Positions 11,101-20,808 of a stretch of 21,616 nt of DNA are shown here, in pieces. The stretch's first letter is position 1. Every line of letters begins with the position of its first letter. The notes under the pieces are model-generated. The model was not told where the DNA came from, did not search any database, and was given only the letters and a program-made list of their open reading frames with translations. Position numbers and translations under genes: made by a program. The stretch comes from Heterobasidion occidentale (lineage: Eukaryota > Basidiomycota > Agaricomycetes > Russulales > Bondarzewiaceae), in contig JBCAQO010000160.1 of NCBI GenBank assembly GCA_039111635.1, forward strand, positions 1 to 21,616, in the 5' to 3' direction.

Positions 11101-13505
11101 AATCTCAGGCCAGTTTGGATTAGCAGTCATCGTCAAAAACAGATCGGGTTTTCGACAATGACGACAAATTGCCATGGAGTCTTGAAAGAGCTGGTACATA
11201 TGACGTGCACTGCCAGAATGGGTTGAAGGAAGTATAACACGGGTGCCTTGTTGAGCTAGATTTGGATGGACATCTGCATTGTTAACCATATCACGAATGC
11301 CTTGGTAAGTGTCCGCTCGGATATCCTTTTGATGAGTCCGAACCCAATAAAGATTGCTTGTCTCGACCGATGCCCATGCATCTACAACATACTGTTGAAA
11401 TAGTCTTCCACAGCGAAAGATGGTGTCTGGCTCCAAAATCCGTGGGTGCAGCCGGTATGCATAATAACATCGCTGACTGACCCAGGGACTACGTGTTGTC
11501 TGATCTGGATCACCTGCAACTGGAATCTTTGTGTGCCAGCCTTGTTCGCCATGAGGAAACATGAGGATGTAATGTAGTGGGGAGTAAACCGCATTAAGAT
11601 GACTGATTCTCTGCAAATGCCCACCACGCAGCCGCACAATAATATCCCGATGTTCTCGTGTGACTTCTTCTCCACTCCCAGGAATAACTGCCGCCACCTC
11701 ATCAACTGAAGGCATGTTGTACCTGCGATGGTCCGTGTTTGGCTCGACAATGATCCGTGCAGAAACATTTGCCTGTTCATCTGGCGGCTTTTCATGAAGA
11801 ATCTCGTAGGCCTGCTTGTAAAGAGGGACATATGGATTGACATCATGCAGCATAGCCTGAAGGTCTGTTAAGATGGTATGGTCCAAATTAGGATTCCGCA
11901 AACTCCGAGTGGCTAAAGCAGCTTGAGGGTCGTGAATGTATAACTGCGCATATGATGGTTGTTGGCCATTATCAGGAAGGAGGCTGCCCATGCGATGGGA
12001 AAGTGCACCATGGAGACGGAAAGAATATGGCCCAGTCCTATTCAATAGGTTTTCATCCAGCTTCAATGCGACTGAAGTAAAGGCAAATGCAGAATTGTAC
12101 TGCCGAATCTTAGTTCGAAAGTTACGTGATGCAGTCGAAGGATCAGTCAATAACTTTTTCAAGGTATGAGGTGGCTCCTGAAGTAGTGGCAGCCTAATTT
12201 TGCCTTGTAGACAACACATCCCAAACTTGAGCTGGTTGACCCTCGAAGTGGATAGACTTTCCCCTTTGAAGTGCAAGGCATTACACTGAGGGCATCGGTG
12301 GTTCATGGGTCCTATAGAGTGCTTTTCTACAGGTTCTTGATATGGCCGACAACCAAGAGGCATATTTTGAAGAATAGCATTATTTTCAGGAGCATTGTTA
12401 TCTAAATCAGGATGTGGAAGGTGTTCCAATAGAGCAGCTGGTACATTTTCATCAAGGTCTGGATGTAAAACCTGATGTCCTAGAGCATCACCATCAATAT
12501 CAATGCCCAAGTCAGGAGGGGCTTGAACATTAGGGTGAGCTGCATTGGTCCTCCGAGCTAAAGCCAGCACATTATCCATAACATAAATTCCTCGACTTGA
12601 TGCTTCTCTCTGATTCTGGTCTCTAGATTGCTCTGTCCTAGCCAAGTTTCGCCTTCGAACACGTTCCGCAAATGAAGCACGTAAGTTGTCCTCCACTCTT
12701 CGAGTATAATCCACGTATGGTACATGACTTGCCCGATAAGCAGCCTGATGGACATGATGGGCAACGCTATGTCGTGGAAGACCGGAATACATATCAAAGG
12801 GCAAAGGATGGTGCACTCTTGAAGGCCCAGCTATAGGCTGGTCTTCTGGTTGAGGGGGGCGATACCAATTCTGATAATCAGTTGAAGGGTGCTGCCAGAA
12901 TCCTGTATTTGCTCCCATCGAAGCCTGATCAAAAACATTAAACCCATTTATAGGTGCTGGTTCGACTTGTTGGTAATCCATGTGAGAAGGTCCAGGGATG
13001 GAAGAAGCCATAACTATAGGCTGATTAAACACATCATCCACTGGCCTTGTAGTGGTATGTGATGGCCCAGCAATAGGCATATTAAAGATTGGCTGAGGGA
13101 TAGGCTCTCTCTGTCCTTCTTCGATACGCCTGCGCCGGATTGTAGGAGAAGTCATCTGAAGGCGTCGAAGGCGCTCCTGCTCTCGCTCAGCCTGACGATC
13201 ACGCTCGGGTGTTTGAGGTGGTCTATTGAATTTATTCATCAGCATTATGCCCTTGTAAGATTCTGTTCAAAATCCAGACTCACTGGCTTGAAGCCATCTG
13301 ATTTTGTTCAATTTGTTCAGCAAGTGGAGCTTGACCGGCTGGCCAATCCATATATAGATCTTCTAAGTCTCCAAGAGATCTGACAAAATTGAGATTAGAA
13401 TTGTCTCCCATAATTTTTTAGCAACTTCAAAACTCACTGGCTCAAAGCCATGTTGTTTTGTTCTGCAAGCGGCACTTGGCCAACAGTGTTCAGCTCTTCA
13501 GGCAT
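8164..13505 (-). CDS. Helitron RepHel protein (HUH nuclease plus PIF1-like helicase)
   Basis: Rolling-circle transposase: the HUH nuclease nicks and joins DNA and the 5'-3' helicase unwinds it. One uninterrupted frame of 1693 codons runs from 13245 to 8164. Two upstream exons (13438-13505 and 13284-13379) splice in phase to an acceptor at 13223, giving 68+96+5059 nt and 1740 residues; the ATG at 13245 would then be intronic. In order: a low-complexity Pro/Gln/Arg-rich N-terminus; a zinc-binding-like CPQCNALHF near 12280-12300; the Helitron_like_N Rep domain with the HUH motif GLPHMHLLIF near 10880-10900; the paired-tyrosine motif YIHKYIYKGHDRA near 10458-10495; and a PIF1-type helicase with Walker A GGCGKT near 9430-9452, Walker B IIIWDEAP near 9205-9230, GDFRQVLPV, QNMRLD and late motifs CNGTRMIL and AMTINKAQGQS. 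All catalytic motifs are present, so it may be active. The shorter protein starting at 13245 is the alternative. Confidence 0.92.
13284..13505 (-). repeat. Duplicated 5' exon unit of the Helitron gene
   Basis: Two related stretches lie in tandem upstream of the long RepHel ORF. Read on the minus strand they encode GQVPLAEQNNMALSQ (within 13438-13505) and GQAPLAEQIEQNQMASSQ (within 13284-13379). Each ends at the same splice donor, CA|GTGAGT. This suggests an exon plus its donor was duplicated. The copies have diverged, so the event is not recent. Confidence 0.65.
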
Positions 13506-14205
13506 GGTCACAGGAGGATCCCTACAATCAAAATTGAAGAGTAAGCCTCAAAATCATTAATAAGGAACTCCAAAAGCATGGCCCACATTTTTGTTTTCAC
13601 AGTTTGTGAAGTGTAGGGGAGGGTTTTTTTCTCTCAATTGAGTCAAGTGGCAATAGCTTATGCTTGGGCAATTTTTTCGCAATTTTTCGCAATTTATTGA
13701 GCAAGAGGCAGTGTGTGCAGCAATGCTTTGTGTAGGGACCACTCCCCTACATAGGTGGAAAGCGGAGTTGTTTGGTCTCATTTGGTCGCGTTTCGCTTTA
13801 GGCGTGAGTAGAGGTGTCCACTATATCGCGTTTTACCTTTGGCGAAGCCATTTTTGGCACTTTCTCACTTGACTTCACGCTTCTGCGCTTCTGTTCGCTT
13901 CCCGGCCCGGTCCGGTTCTCTTATGCCCTCGCGCTTCGCGCTCGGGTTCTCCCGTCGCTCACACGTGGGCGCCACGCTCCATCCGTAGTGCCATTCTTTT
14001 TAGATCGAATCAGAGTTAACAAAAGGCCCGATGATCGGCACGTGTTCGACGCGTCTGCTGTCTGCCACCTCTGCGACTCCGCTGCGCGACGTCAACTGCT
14101 GCGACTCGATCGTGTCTCGTCGGGTCTCTCGCACAAGCATTTGGGTCTTATACCGCATCTTGGTCTGAAATATACCTCTCCACGCGTGAACCTCAATTTT
14201 CGTCA
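13506..14205. promoter_or_regulatory. Junction region: Helitron 5' end and PIF1 promoter
   Basis: The left half is AT-rich and probably belongs to the Helitron 5' end and its promoter. The right half, from about 13800, is GC-rich host DNA upstream of PIF1. A 10-bp perfect inverted repeat (TGTAGGGGAG at 13612-13621, CTCCCCTACA at 13742-13751) and a tandem TTTTTCGCAA pair (13674-13692) lie in the left half. ORFs here are short and look non-coding. Confidence 0.45.
13612..13751. repeat. 10-bp inverted repeat upstream of Helitron gene
   Basis: TGTAGGGGAG at 13612-13621 pairs perfectly with CTCCCCTACA at 13742-13751 across 120 nt. A further TGTAGGG at 13731-13737 repeats the motif. It may be a subterminal repeat of the Helitron or a regulator-binding site; the sequence does not decide. 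Confidence 0.4.
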
Positions 14206-16909
14206 ATGCCCAAAGCCTTGCAATCGAAACGCAAGTACTACGCCGTGAAAATAGGGGCGCAAGGACCCAAGATATACGACACGTGGGAAGAGGTCCGTAT
14301 ATGATATCTTACACAGAGACTCAACTGAGCCCTGTCAATCTTGTTACGGTCCTAGTGCAAAGAGAATGTGTGTGTTAGGAATTTCTGTGTTACGCCTTTT
14401 CTCATATGAAGGCGTTGGTCTAGGTCTCCCGCTATCCTGGCGCCATACACAAGAGCTTCACGACGCTGAAAGCTGCTGATGCATGGCTTGAGCCTATTTT
14501 TAATGGTAATGAGTCACTTCTTGCTACCAAGACATTCAAATCAACAGACGAGCCATTCGATTTTAGCTTTCACCAAGAACTCAGTCCCTAATGTACGATG
14601 TGCAAAGCCAAAGCAAGAAGTGGAAATAATTGAGATTTTCGATTCACCGCCTCCGTCGCCTCCTCTGCCGCCAGCCTTAAGTGTAGATCCAATTAACCAT
14701 ATGCCTGTTCCAGTCGAGGTCCCTGCTGCACCTCCCACTGCGCCCTCAATGGTTGAGTTGTCTCCAGAACAATGTGACATCCTCGAAAAGGTCAAGGATG
14801 GGAAAAATGTCTTCTTCACCGGTTCTGCAGGTTCGTGACTTTCATTTTTTTTGGTTTACACTCCTTGACAAGGTAAGTGCAGGCACAGGGAAGTCTGTTT
14901 TACTTCGCGAGATCATACGGTCTTTCTGCGAAGTCTTTCCCCGTGAACAACTAGCGATCACAGCATCAACTGGAATCGCCTCCGTCAATATAGGTGGCAC
15001 AACTCTACATTCCTGGGCGGGGATAGGTTTGGGTAAAGAGCCTGCTGAAAAGCTTGTTGGTAAAATAGCAGGAAACAAGAACCTCTCAACAATTGCTAGA
15101 CGATGGAGGACGGTCAGAACCCTGATCATAGACGAGAGTATGTGCTCATTTGGCCTATGTATTCACTATCTCATAGTTTCATCTTCTAGTTTCAATGATT
15201 GACGGAACCTTGTTCGATAAATTGGTATGTCTGATGCGGAGCTGTATGCGCATTCATTGATCGGATTTCTTTATAGGAATACATCGGAAGGCATATTCGC
15301 AGTATGTTGTCTATCTGTCTTTGAAGACTGCTCGTACTGACCGTGTTGCAGGGGTAGACGACGAACCTAATCCCGATCCCTTTGGCGGCATTCAAGTAAG
15401 GGTTCTTCTTTTTGTTAGTAAACTATCATCTCACGATTGGTAGCTCGTTCTTTCCGGGGATTTTTACCAATTGCCACCCGTCCCCGGCACCAATGCGAAT
15501 GGACAAACGGTGCTTCCCACATTTGCATTTGACGCCAAGAGTTGGAAGCGTTGCATGGGCCAGCCTCTCACTCTGAAGCGAGTTTTCCGACAAAAAGATC
15601 AAGGTCATTATTCGAATCACAAATATCTGCCATCTGATTTCACCGAGCTAATGTTCCGCTAAAGAATTTGTCGACATGCTCAACGCTATGCGTTATGGTG
15701 ATCTCGACGAGAAGACAATCAGACGATTTGCAGGATTGTCTCGCCCCGTCGTCTACCATGATGGCATCGAGCCGACAGAACTGTGAGTATCTACAAGTTC
15801 ATCCATCCGTCAAACGACCTCATAGAGACTATCTCCAGATATCCAACGCGTAGGGAGGTCGAAGAGGCGAATCACTCACGCTTGAGTCAAATACAGTCTG
15901 AGTCAAAAATTTATGAGGCTCAAGATACAGCTGCACGGGACAAAAACGGCAACCCAAAACTGACTTTTGAACAAATGGCTCGTCTCTTGGAACGTCTTGT
16001 GGCCCCAAAGACTATAAGTTTGAAGGTCAGTTGGAACATGCTCAATAATCTTGTTCATGGTTGCTCAATCTACGTATCCAGGTCGGAGCGCAAGTCATGA
16101 TGATCAAGGTATTCTGCATGATGTCCCTCGACGATCATGTTGTTATCTGATGCATGCCTCTCAGAACATAGTCCAAGGCGTTCTCGTCAATGGCTCTGTT
16201 GGCAAAGTTGCCGAGCTCATCACTTATAAGGAAGCTGTTGAGAGACATCTGCCTATCGCCGTGCCAGGCGACAAGGAAAATGGACAGGACGTTCCTGAGT
16301 ACATCCGGAAGAGTTCTTTCCCCTGGCCCTTGGTCAAGTTCACGAACGGGCTGCTGGAATTGTGCGTGCCGGCGGAGTTCACTGTCGAGGATGCCTTGGG
16401 CAATATAGAAGCAACACGCATGCAGGTAATTGACAGGCTGCAGCAAACTCGAGGGACGTGAGCTTATCCCATATCCCCTATAGATCCCTTTGATTTTGGC
16501 GTGGGCTCTCAGCGTCCATAAATCGCAAGGACAAACACTTGAACGGGTTCGTGTTGATCTTCGACGTACTTTCGAGAAGGGGCAGGGTGAGAGCAGACAT
16601 TTTCTTGGCATGTTGTGTTATTCATCACACGACAGCCTATGTCGCGTTGTCGCGAGCGACAAACATGGATACCCTTCAAGTGCTCAACTTTAATCCCTCG
16701 AAGTCTGCTTTTTCACAAACTCCTCATAGCATTCACTGACTTTGATCTTTCTCAGGGTCATGGCGCATCCACGGGTTTTAGATTGGAACAAGGAACTCCA
16801 GCACGACGAAGAGTACGACGAGTATGACCAGTACAATGAGCGCAATGACATCGATGACGATCTCATGGATAGCGAGGAAGCTGTCGCGGGTTATCATGTG
16901 GACTTTTAA
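14206..16909 (+). CDS. PIF1: PIF1-family 5'-3' DNA helicase with N-terminal RNase H1-type hybrid-binding domain
   Basis: PIF1 helicases act in mitochondrial DNA maintenance, telomeres, G-quadruplex unwinding and Okazaki processing. Exons: 14206-14292, 14356-14367 (12 nt), 14424-14505, 14567-14830, 14883-15137, 15190-15224, 15277-15301, 15352-15395, 15444-15603, 15665-15782, 15839-16025, 16082-16108, 16165-16425, 16484-16586, 16636-16702 and 16756-16909. They total 1881 nt in phase (626 residues). Residues 10-58 match the RNase H1 N-terminal (Cauli_VI) domain: [24 protein letters not shown] from the 12-nt exon, then [21 protein letters not shown] Pro-rich linker follows. The helicase has Walker A GSAGTGKS (146-153), [16 protein letters not shown] (Walker B, from about 232), [60 protein letters not shown] and [11 protein letters not shown]. 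The tail is acidic (Asp/Glu/Tyr-rich). I see no clear mitochondrial presequence at this start. The gene appears intact and host-like, being intron-rich unlike the Helitron helicase. Confidence 0.92.
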
Positions 16910-17172
16910 ACGTTTTCGATACTTCAGATCTTAGCCACACCATATCTCAACGGCCAGCTGGGCGCCGCCTACTCTTCACAGTATCCTTTTTGATTGTTCA
17001 GCCGAGTTCACATCGAGTACATCGCAAAACTCAGGCGTCAATCTGACACTATTACATTTGACAACACAAGTATTCAAACGAAACATGCTTCAGCGAACAG
17101 ACCGATTACGGGTAGAAGGACTGGGTATAACATAGCGTATTGTCGATCACAGAACTGGAAAAAAAATAGGGT
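16910..17172. other. Convergent intergenic region
   Basis: Spacer between the converging PIF1 and F-BAR/RhoGAP genes, presumably two 3' UTRs. No gene or notable structure was seen. Confidence 0.5.
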
Positions 17173-20100
17173 TCACGAATGGCCATGCGAGCTGCTGGCT
17201 GGACTTTTAACGTCAGTGGGATCAGAAGTGGGAGGGAAATCGTCGTGATTCGTCGTGGACGTTGGTGAAGGAAGAGAGGAAGGCGTGGAGGCGAAAGAAC
17301 GAGTGATGGGTGTGGCAGCGGTCGACCCTCCTGTCCTCTCCGATGCTGAGGGGTCAGAGCGAATACTGGAGTCATCCGATCTCTGGCTGACGGAGAAAGG
17401 TGGCGGTGAGCCACGTGAGACCGTGGGGGTGTCTGATCCCCCTTGCCGTTGAGACGCCCGCAGACTGGGCGGAAGCTCGATTGGCAGCTTCGGGGGTGAC
17501 ATAGCGCTGTTGCGCGCGGAAGGATGAATGCTGTTCGTAGGCCGCGGTGGGAGTTGCGGAGCGAAGTCACTTTCGTTTGGACGTCGGGGGGCTGCGTTAG
17601 GCAGTGGGACGTTCGATACTTTCGTGTGAGATGAACCATATGGAAAGATGGACACCGGCTCTCCTGCTGGAGCCGGAGGCAACGGCGGCGAAGATGGAGG
17701 TACACCATCATCATATAATATTTGAGCATTCTCGATCAGATCCTCCATCAAAGAGTCCTAGGAAAGATGGTAATGAGCTTCAAATCAAGAAAAGATCACA
17801 CGAATCACCTTCCACGTTTGGACGCTCAACAAGTCGGTGCCTTGAGGTATCTCATCTTCGCCAAATATTACACCACCAAATACGATGGCTAGGTTTTTTG
17901 CGTCCATCTTGTTTTTATCACAATTTGCAGCCACACGGGAAAGATGTTCGACCAATGCTTTGAGCGTAGCGCGATGAATTGGAGGCAATCGTCGCATCTT
18001 GGCACGTAAAAGAACGAAACCGTTTGACGTGTGTTCCGCTATATGCAGTTCAACTTGAAAACTCCTATTATTCTAGAGACCACAAGACTTACCAATGTCA
18101 GCGGTATGCTGTATCCTGTCCTGCAAAGGAAACCTGAATAAAGGCTCAGGAAGTTCGCGCAAGTAAAGCTACTCGATAGTTCAAGTTTTCAGTTGCTCAA
18201 AAATCCACATTGTAACGTACCTTCAAAAGCGAGGAGACAGAATAAACGTCATCAGTCACGGGGTTCAATTGGAATGCTTGCTCGTCGCGCTCGATCTTAT
18301 GCTGAAGCTGCATGATGCCGCTAAGTCAGTAGAGGGGAAAAACACAATAAGTGATTCAGTCGGTTGACCTCTTGAACAACTGCGAATCGGCCGGATACCT
18401 ATACAAACTCAAGTCAGATTCTAAGCATCGACGCGAGTATAGGTTCTACATGCTTACCCGATAAATTCCTTCACATTCCAGCCCTCGTTGATCTATCTCC
18501 TCAATACAAATTTTCACAATCTTGGGTATACTATCTCCAACTAGACCTCGAGATGTCGCATAATCGACCATACTCACACCAAAGATCAGGTCTCGACATT
18601 CCCCAACACGATAATTATAATATAAAATGGGTTTGGGAATAGCCATCGCCAAAGAACGAGGAATATGAGCGGATACTCGAGATGTATCTCGCCCAGGGGA
18701 AATTCGATCAACCATTTGCCGGGCATGGGATGCTAGTTGTGACTGGGTCGCACATGTAGCCCTGTGAAGACAGGTCGGAATGTCAGAATTGACACATGTA
18801 ACAAAAAAAGGAAAACATATACAGCATGTTGTCAGTGTAAGTTATCAGAGCCCTCTTGACGGTTTCTGTGGATTCAAGGACAAATCGTTCCAAGCTCTGG
18901 ATATAAAGGTTCAATATTGCACTAGCCAGCTGAATGCAGGAGGGCTAACACTGTATCCTGCCTCCAACGTCTTTACTCTCCTCAATCGCAGCGTCTCCGC
19001 CCAATGGACGGCTTTGCGATATTCCTTGTCTACATGTCACGGTCAGAAAGGATGGGTCTTATCAATTCTTTGACGCACCCGCTTCATCTGCTTCACGCTT
19101 GGCACGAACTGATCGTAAGGCACTGTCCTGCCCGCGGCCTCCAAGACCCTCCTTCTGACCTTTATCTAGAAATGTGATAAGTTGATTTAATTGCTTCTTT
19201 CCTAGACAGAGATGAAGTAACCGTATACTCAGTAGAAACGCGAGTGACTGATTGATCTGATATTACCCTGATGCGCGAGATCCTGCAAAGCAGCCGAGGC
19301 GGATGATGGCGAACGATTGCGCGGCATACTCCCGGACGGTCGTCGATCAAGGGGACGCAGAGGTTGAGGAGAAGTGACACTGGGCCTCGAGGGAAGACTC
19401 GGGTTAGATCTGGAAGGTGCTAGAGGCTGACTATCGTGGGCGGTCGGCGATATAGTTGAGGGTGATATCAAGGAAGCTGCCTTGTGTTCCTGAGTCGCAA
19501 TAACGAACATAAGAAAGGCCACAGCAGGTGATCGGCATAGGAATGGTACATACTTCAACCTCTTGGCATTTTCGTATATACGCTCGCTTCAATTTGGGAA
19601 GTTGGCTCTCTGCAAATTCTGCGTGTGTTGCAGTCGACTCTTTCAACTCTTCCTTGACTCTTTTCCGAGTGCGGTCTTGAGTTTCCTGAGCTTGCTCACT
19701 TAATGGCCACAGGAAGGGCAGTAGTAGCTCACTCACTCTCATATTGATCAACGGGTTCAGGACATCCACCAAGAGAGTATTTAAAAAGGCTTCCCGTGCT
19801 TGTGTTTCTGGAGAAGACGAACATTAGGAACGTGATGCATGACTGAATAAGATGCATACCTCTCTCAACATTGTCTCTTACTTCATCCCACGCTCTCCTT
19901 GTCGAGTTGATCTCGACATGATCGTCTAGGTATGTGTCGATCGCCTTCGACTTCTGATGTAGCCTAGTCAAAGACTCGATACTGGCCAGGCGACGTGAGT
20001 CTACTATTACGCCGCGACAAAAAAGGTACGTGCGCACTATATTTCTTCGATGCGCTTTCTGATGAGGTAAATTCAGTGGAATGCCAGAAGTCAACCGAGC

Positions 20101-20239
20101 ACGATCTTGCGCACCTCTCCTGGAAGAAGCTAATATAGGAGTCTGCCAAGATTCGCAGATGAAAGTCGAACAAAGGTATCGGGCCACTTTGAAGACCTTC
20201 AAGAGATGTTCGAGGGGGGTTGTCCACGGAGCTGGCCAT
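17173..20239 (-). CDS. F-BAR and RhoGAP domain protein (Rgd1-like)
   Basis: Rho-type GTPase-activating protein with a membrane-curving F-BAR domain, as in yeast Rgd1; likely acts at the plasma membrane in polarity and wall signalling. Exons in coding order: 20115-20239, 20038-20058 (21 nt), 19860-19981, 19737-19807, 19554-19685, 19267-19489, 19079-19201, 18950-19029, 18823-18896, 18458-18761, 18369-18398, 18221-18307, 18093-18168, 17809-18038 and 17173-17757. They sum to 2283 nt in phase (760 residues). The F-BAR region starts near residue 23 (FDFHLRILADSYISFFQER, then KRIEEIYIESLTRLHQKSK) and continues through TRKRVKEELKES and LPKLKRAYIRKCQEVE. A Ser/Pro-rich insert (exon 6) interrupts the helical part, which resumes at KEYRKAVHWAETL. 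The RhoGAP domain runs from about 388 to 590, with FGVSMVDYA, the arginine finger GIYRVSG (Arg425), LYLRELPEPLF and KNLAIVFGGVIFG. The last 170 residues are disordered Pro/Ser-rich. The gene looks intact. Confidence 0.9.
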
Positions 20240-20808
20240 CTCTTAAGGGAAGTTCGCGTTAGGTGTGAAGAGAACGAACAATGACATGGAACCCGCTGAG
20301 CACTACATCGGGAAAATTACTTGGTACTGATTTTCCCTGTCGGAGTTGGTCAAGTGGTGACATATAGTCACGGCTTGGAAAGCCTTTTTCTACCTTTGTA
20401 TAGTCTGATCAAGTATTCACCAGAAATTTACAAAAAGAAAGCAAGATAAGACTGAAATAGATTCTGCAATCCATGACCAGAAAGATGAATTATAGCCGAA
20501 ATCTTACCAGGCATTGTCATATGTTCAAATAGCGATAACGACTGAGCGTGATCTTGAAATCCATGACCAGAAAGATGAATTATAGTCGAAATCTTACCAG
20601 GCATTGTCATATGTTCAAATAGCAATGACAACCGAGCATGATCTTGCAGTCCATGACCAGAAGCATGAATTATAGGTGAATTTTTACCAGGCATTGTCAT
20701 ATGTCAACGCATGATCAAGAAATAGTTAGTGTACAGCGCATGACCAAGAAGTAAATAGAGTACAACGACAATCAGATTGTAGGCGACTTGGATGGGAAGA
20801 CGTGACAT
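20240..20808. other. Intergenic region with tandem repeat
   Basis: Lies upstream of the F-BAR/RhoGAP gene and downstream of the small gene at 20809; both are on the minus strand. Its main content is the 90-bp tandem repeat listed separately. The remaining ~230 bp next to 20239 is the presumed F-BAR/RhoGAP promoter, with no recognised motif. Confidence 0.45.
20471..20704. repeat. 90-bp tandem repeat, 2.6 copies
   Basis: Units start at 20471, 20561 and 20651, each with CCATGACCAG, and share CTTACCAGGCATTGTCATATG (TTTACCAGG... in the third) at the same offset. The third copy stops after about 54 bp, and faint CATGACCAAGAAG-like echoes continue to about 20750. Copies one and two differ at few positions. 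The period is a multiple of three, so an open minus-strand frame (20428-20700, 90 codons) carries a 30-residue repeat with the cores EHMTMPGKIS and IIHLSGHG. No splice partner or known family was found, so it may simply be a minisatellite. Confidence 0.8.

Larger units (their letters stand above)
7783..13800 (-). mobile_element. Helitron (rolling-circle DNA transposon), apparently autonomous
   Basis: An AT-rich block in GC-rich host DNA carries one intact RepHel gene on the minus strand. In element orientation its 3' end is at the low coordinate. There the minus strand reads ACAAAACTAA followed by T, which fits the Helitron CTRR terminus inserted next to a T; on the plus strand this is A|TTAG at 7782/7783. 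An 8-bp inverted repeat TTTAGGGC/GCCCTAAA (7796-7803 and 7847-7854) lies just inside this end. I could not find a clean 5' TC terminus: no GA followed by T occurs between 13560 and 14000. The high-coordinate edge is therefore an estimate from base composition and lies somewhere in 13510-13900. No target duplication is expected for this class. Confidence 0.75.

Noticed and set aside
8411..12169. Several plus-strand ORFs within the Helitron
   Set aside because: All lie opposite the RepHel frame, are short, and show no family motif; they are shadows.
13222..13245. ATG at 13245 as the Helitron protein start
   Set aside because: Usable as an unspliced start, but two upstream exons splice in phase past it and their duplicated coding pattern suggests they are translated. 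Kept only as an alternative.
14753..16909. PIF1 gene as a Helitron-captured fragment
   Set aside because: It has a complete set of introns and an extra N-terminal domain, and its sequence motifs differ from the Helitron helicase; it reads as a host gene beside the element.
20471..20704. CRISPR array
   Set aside because: The units are contiguous 90-bp tandem repeats without unique spacers, in a fungal genome.
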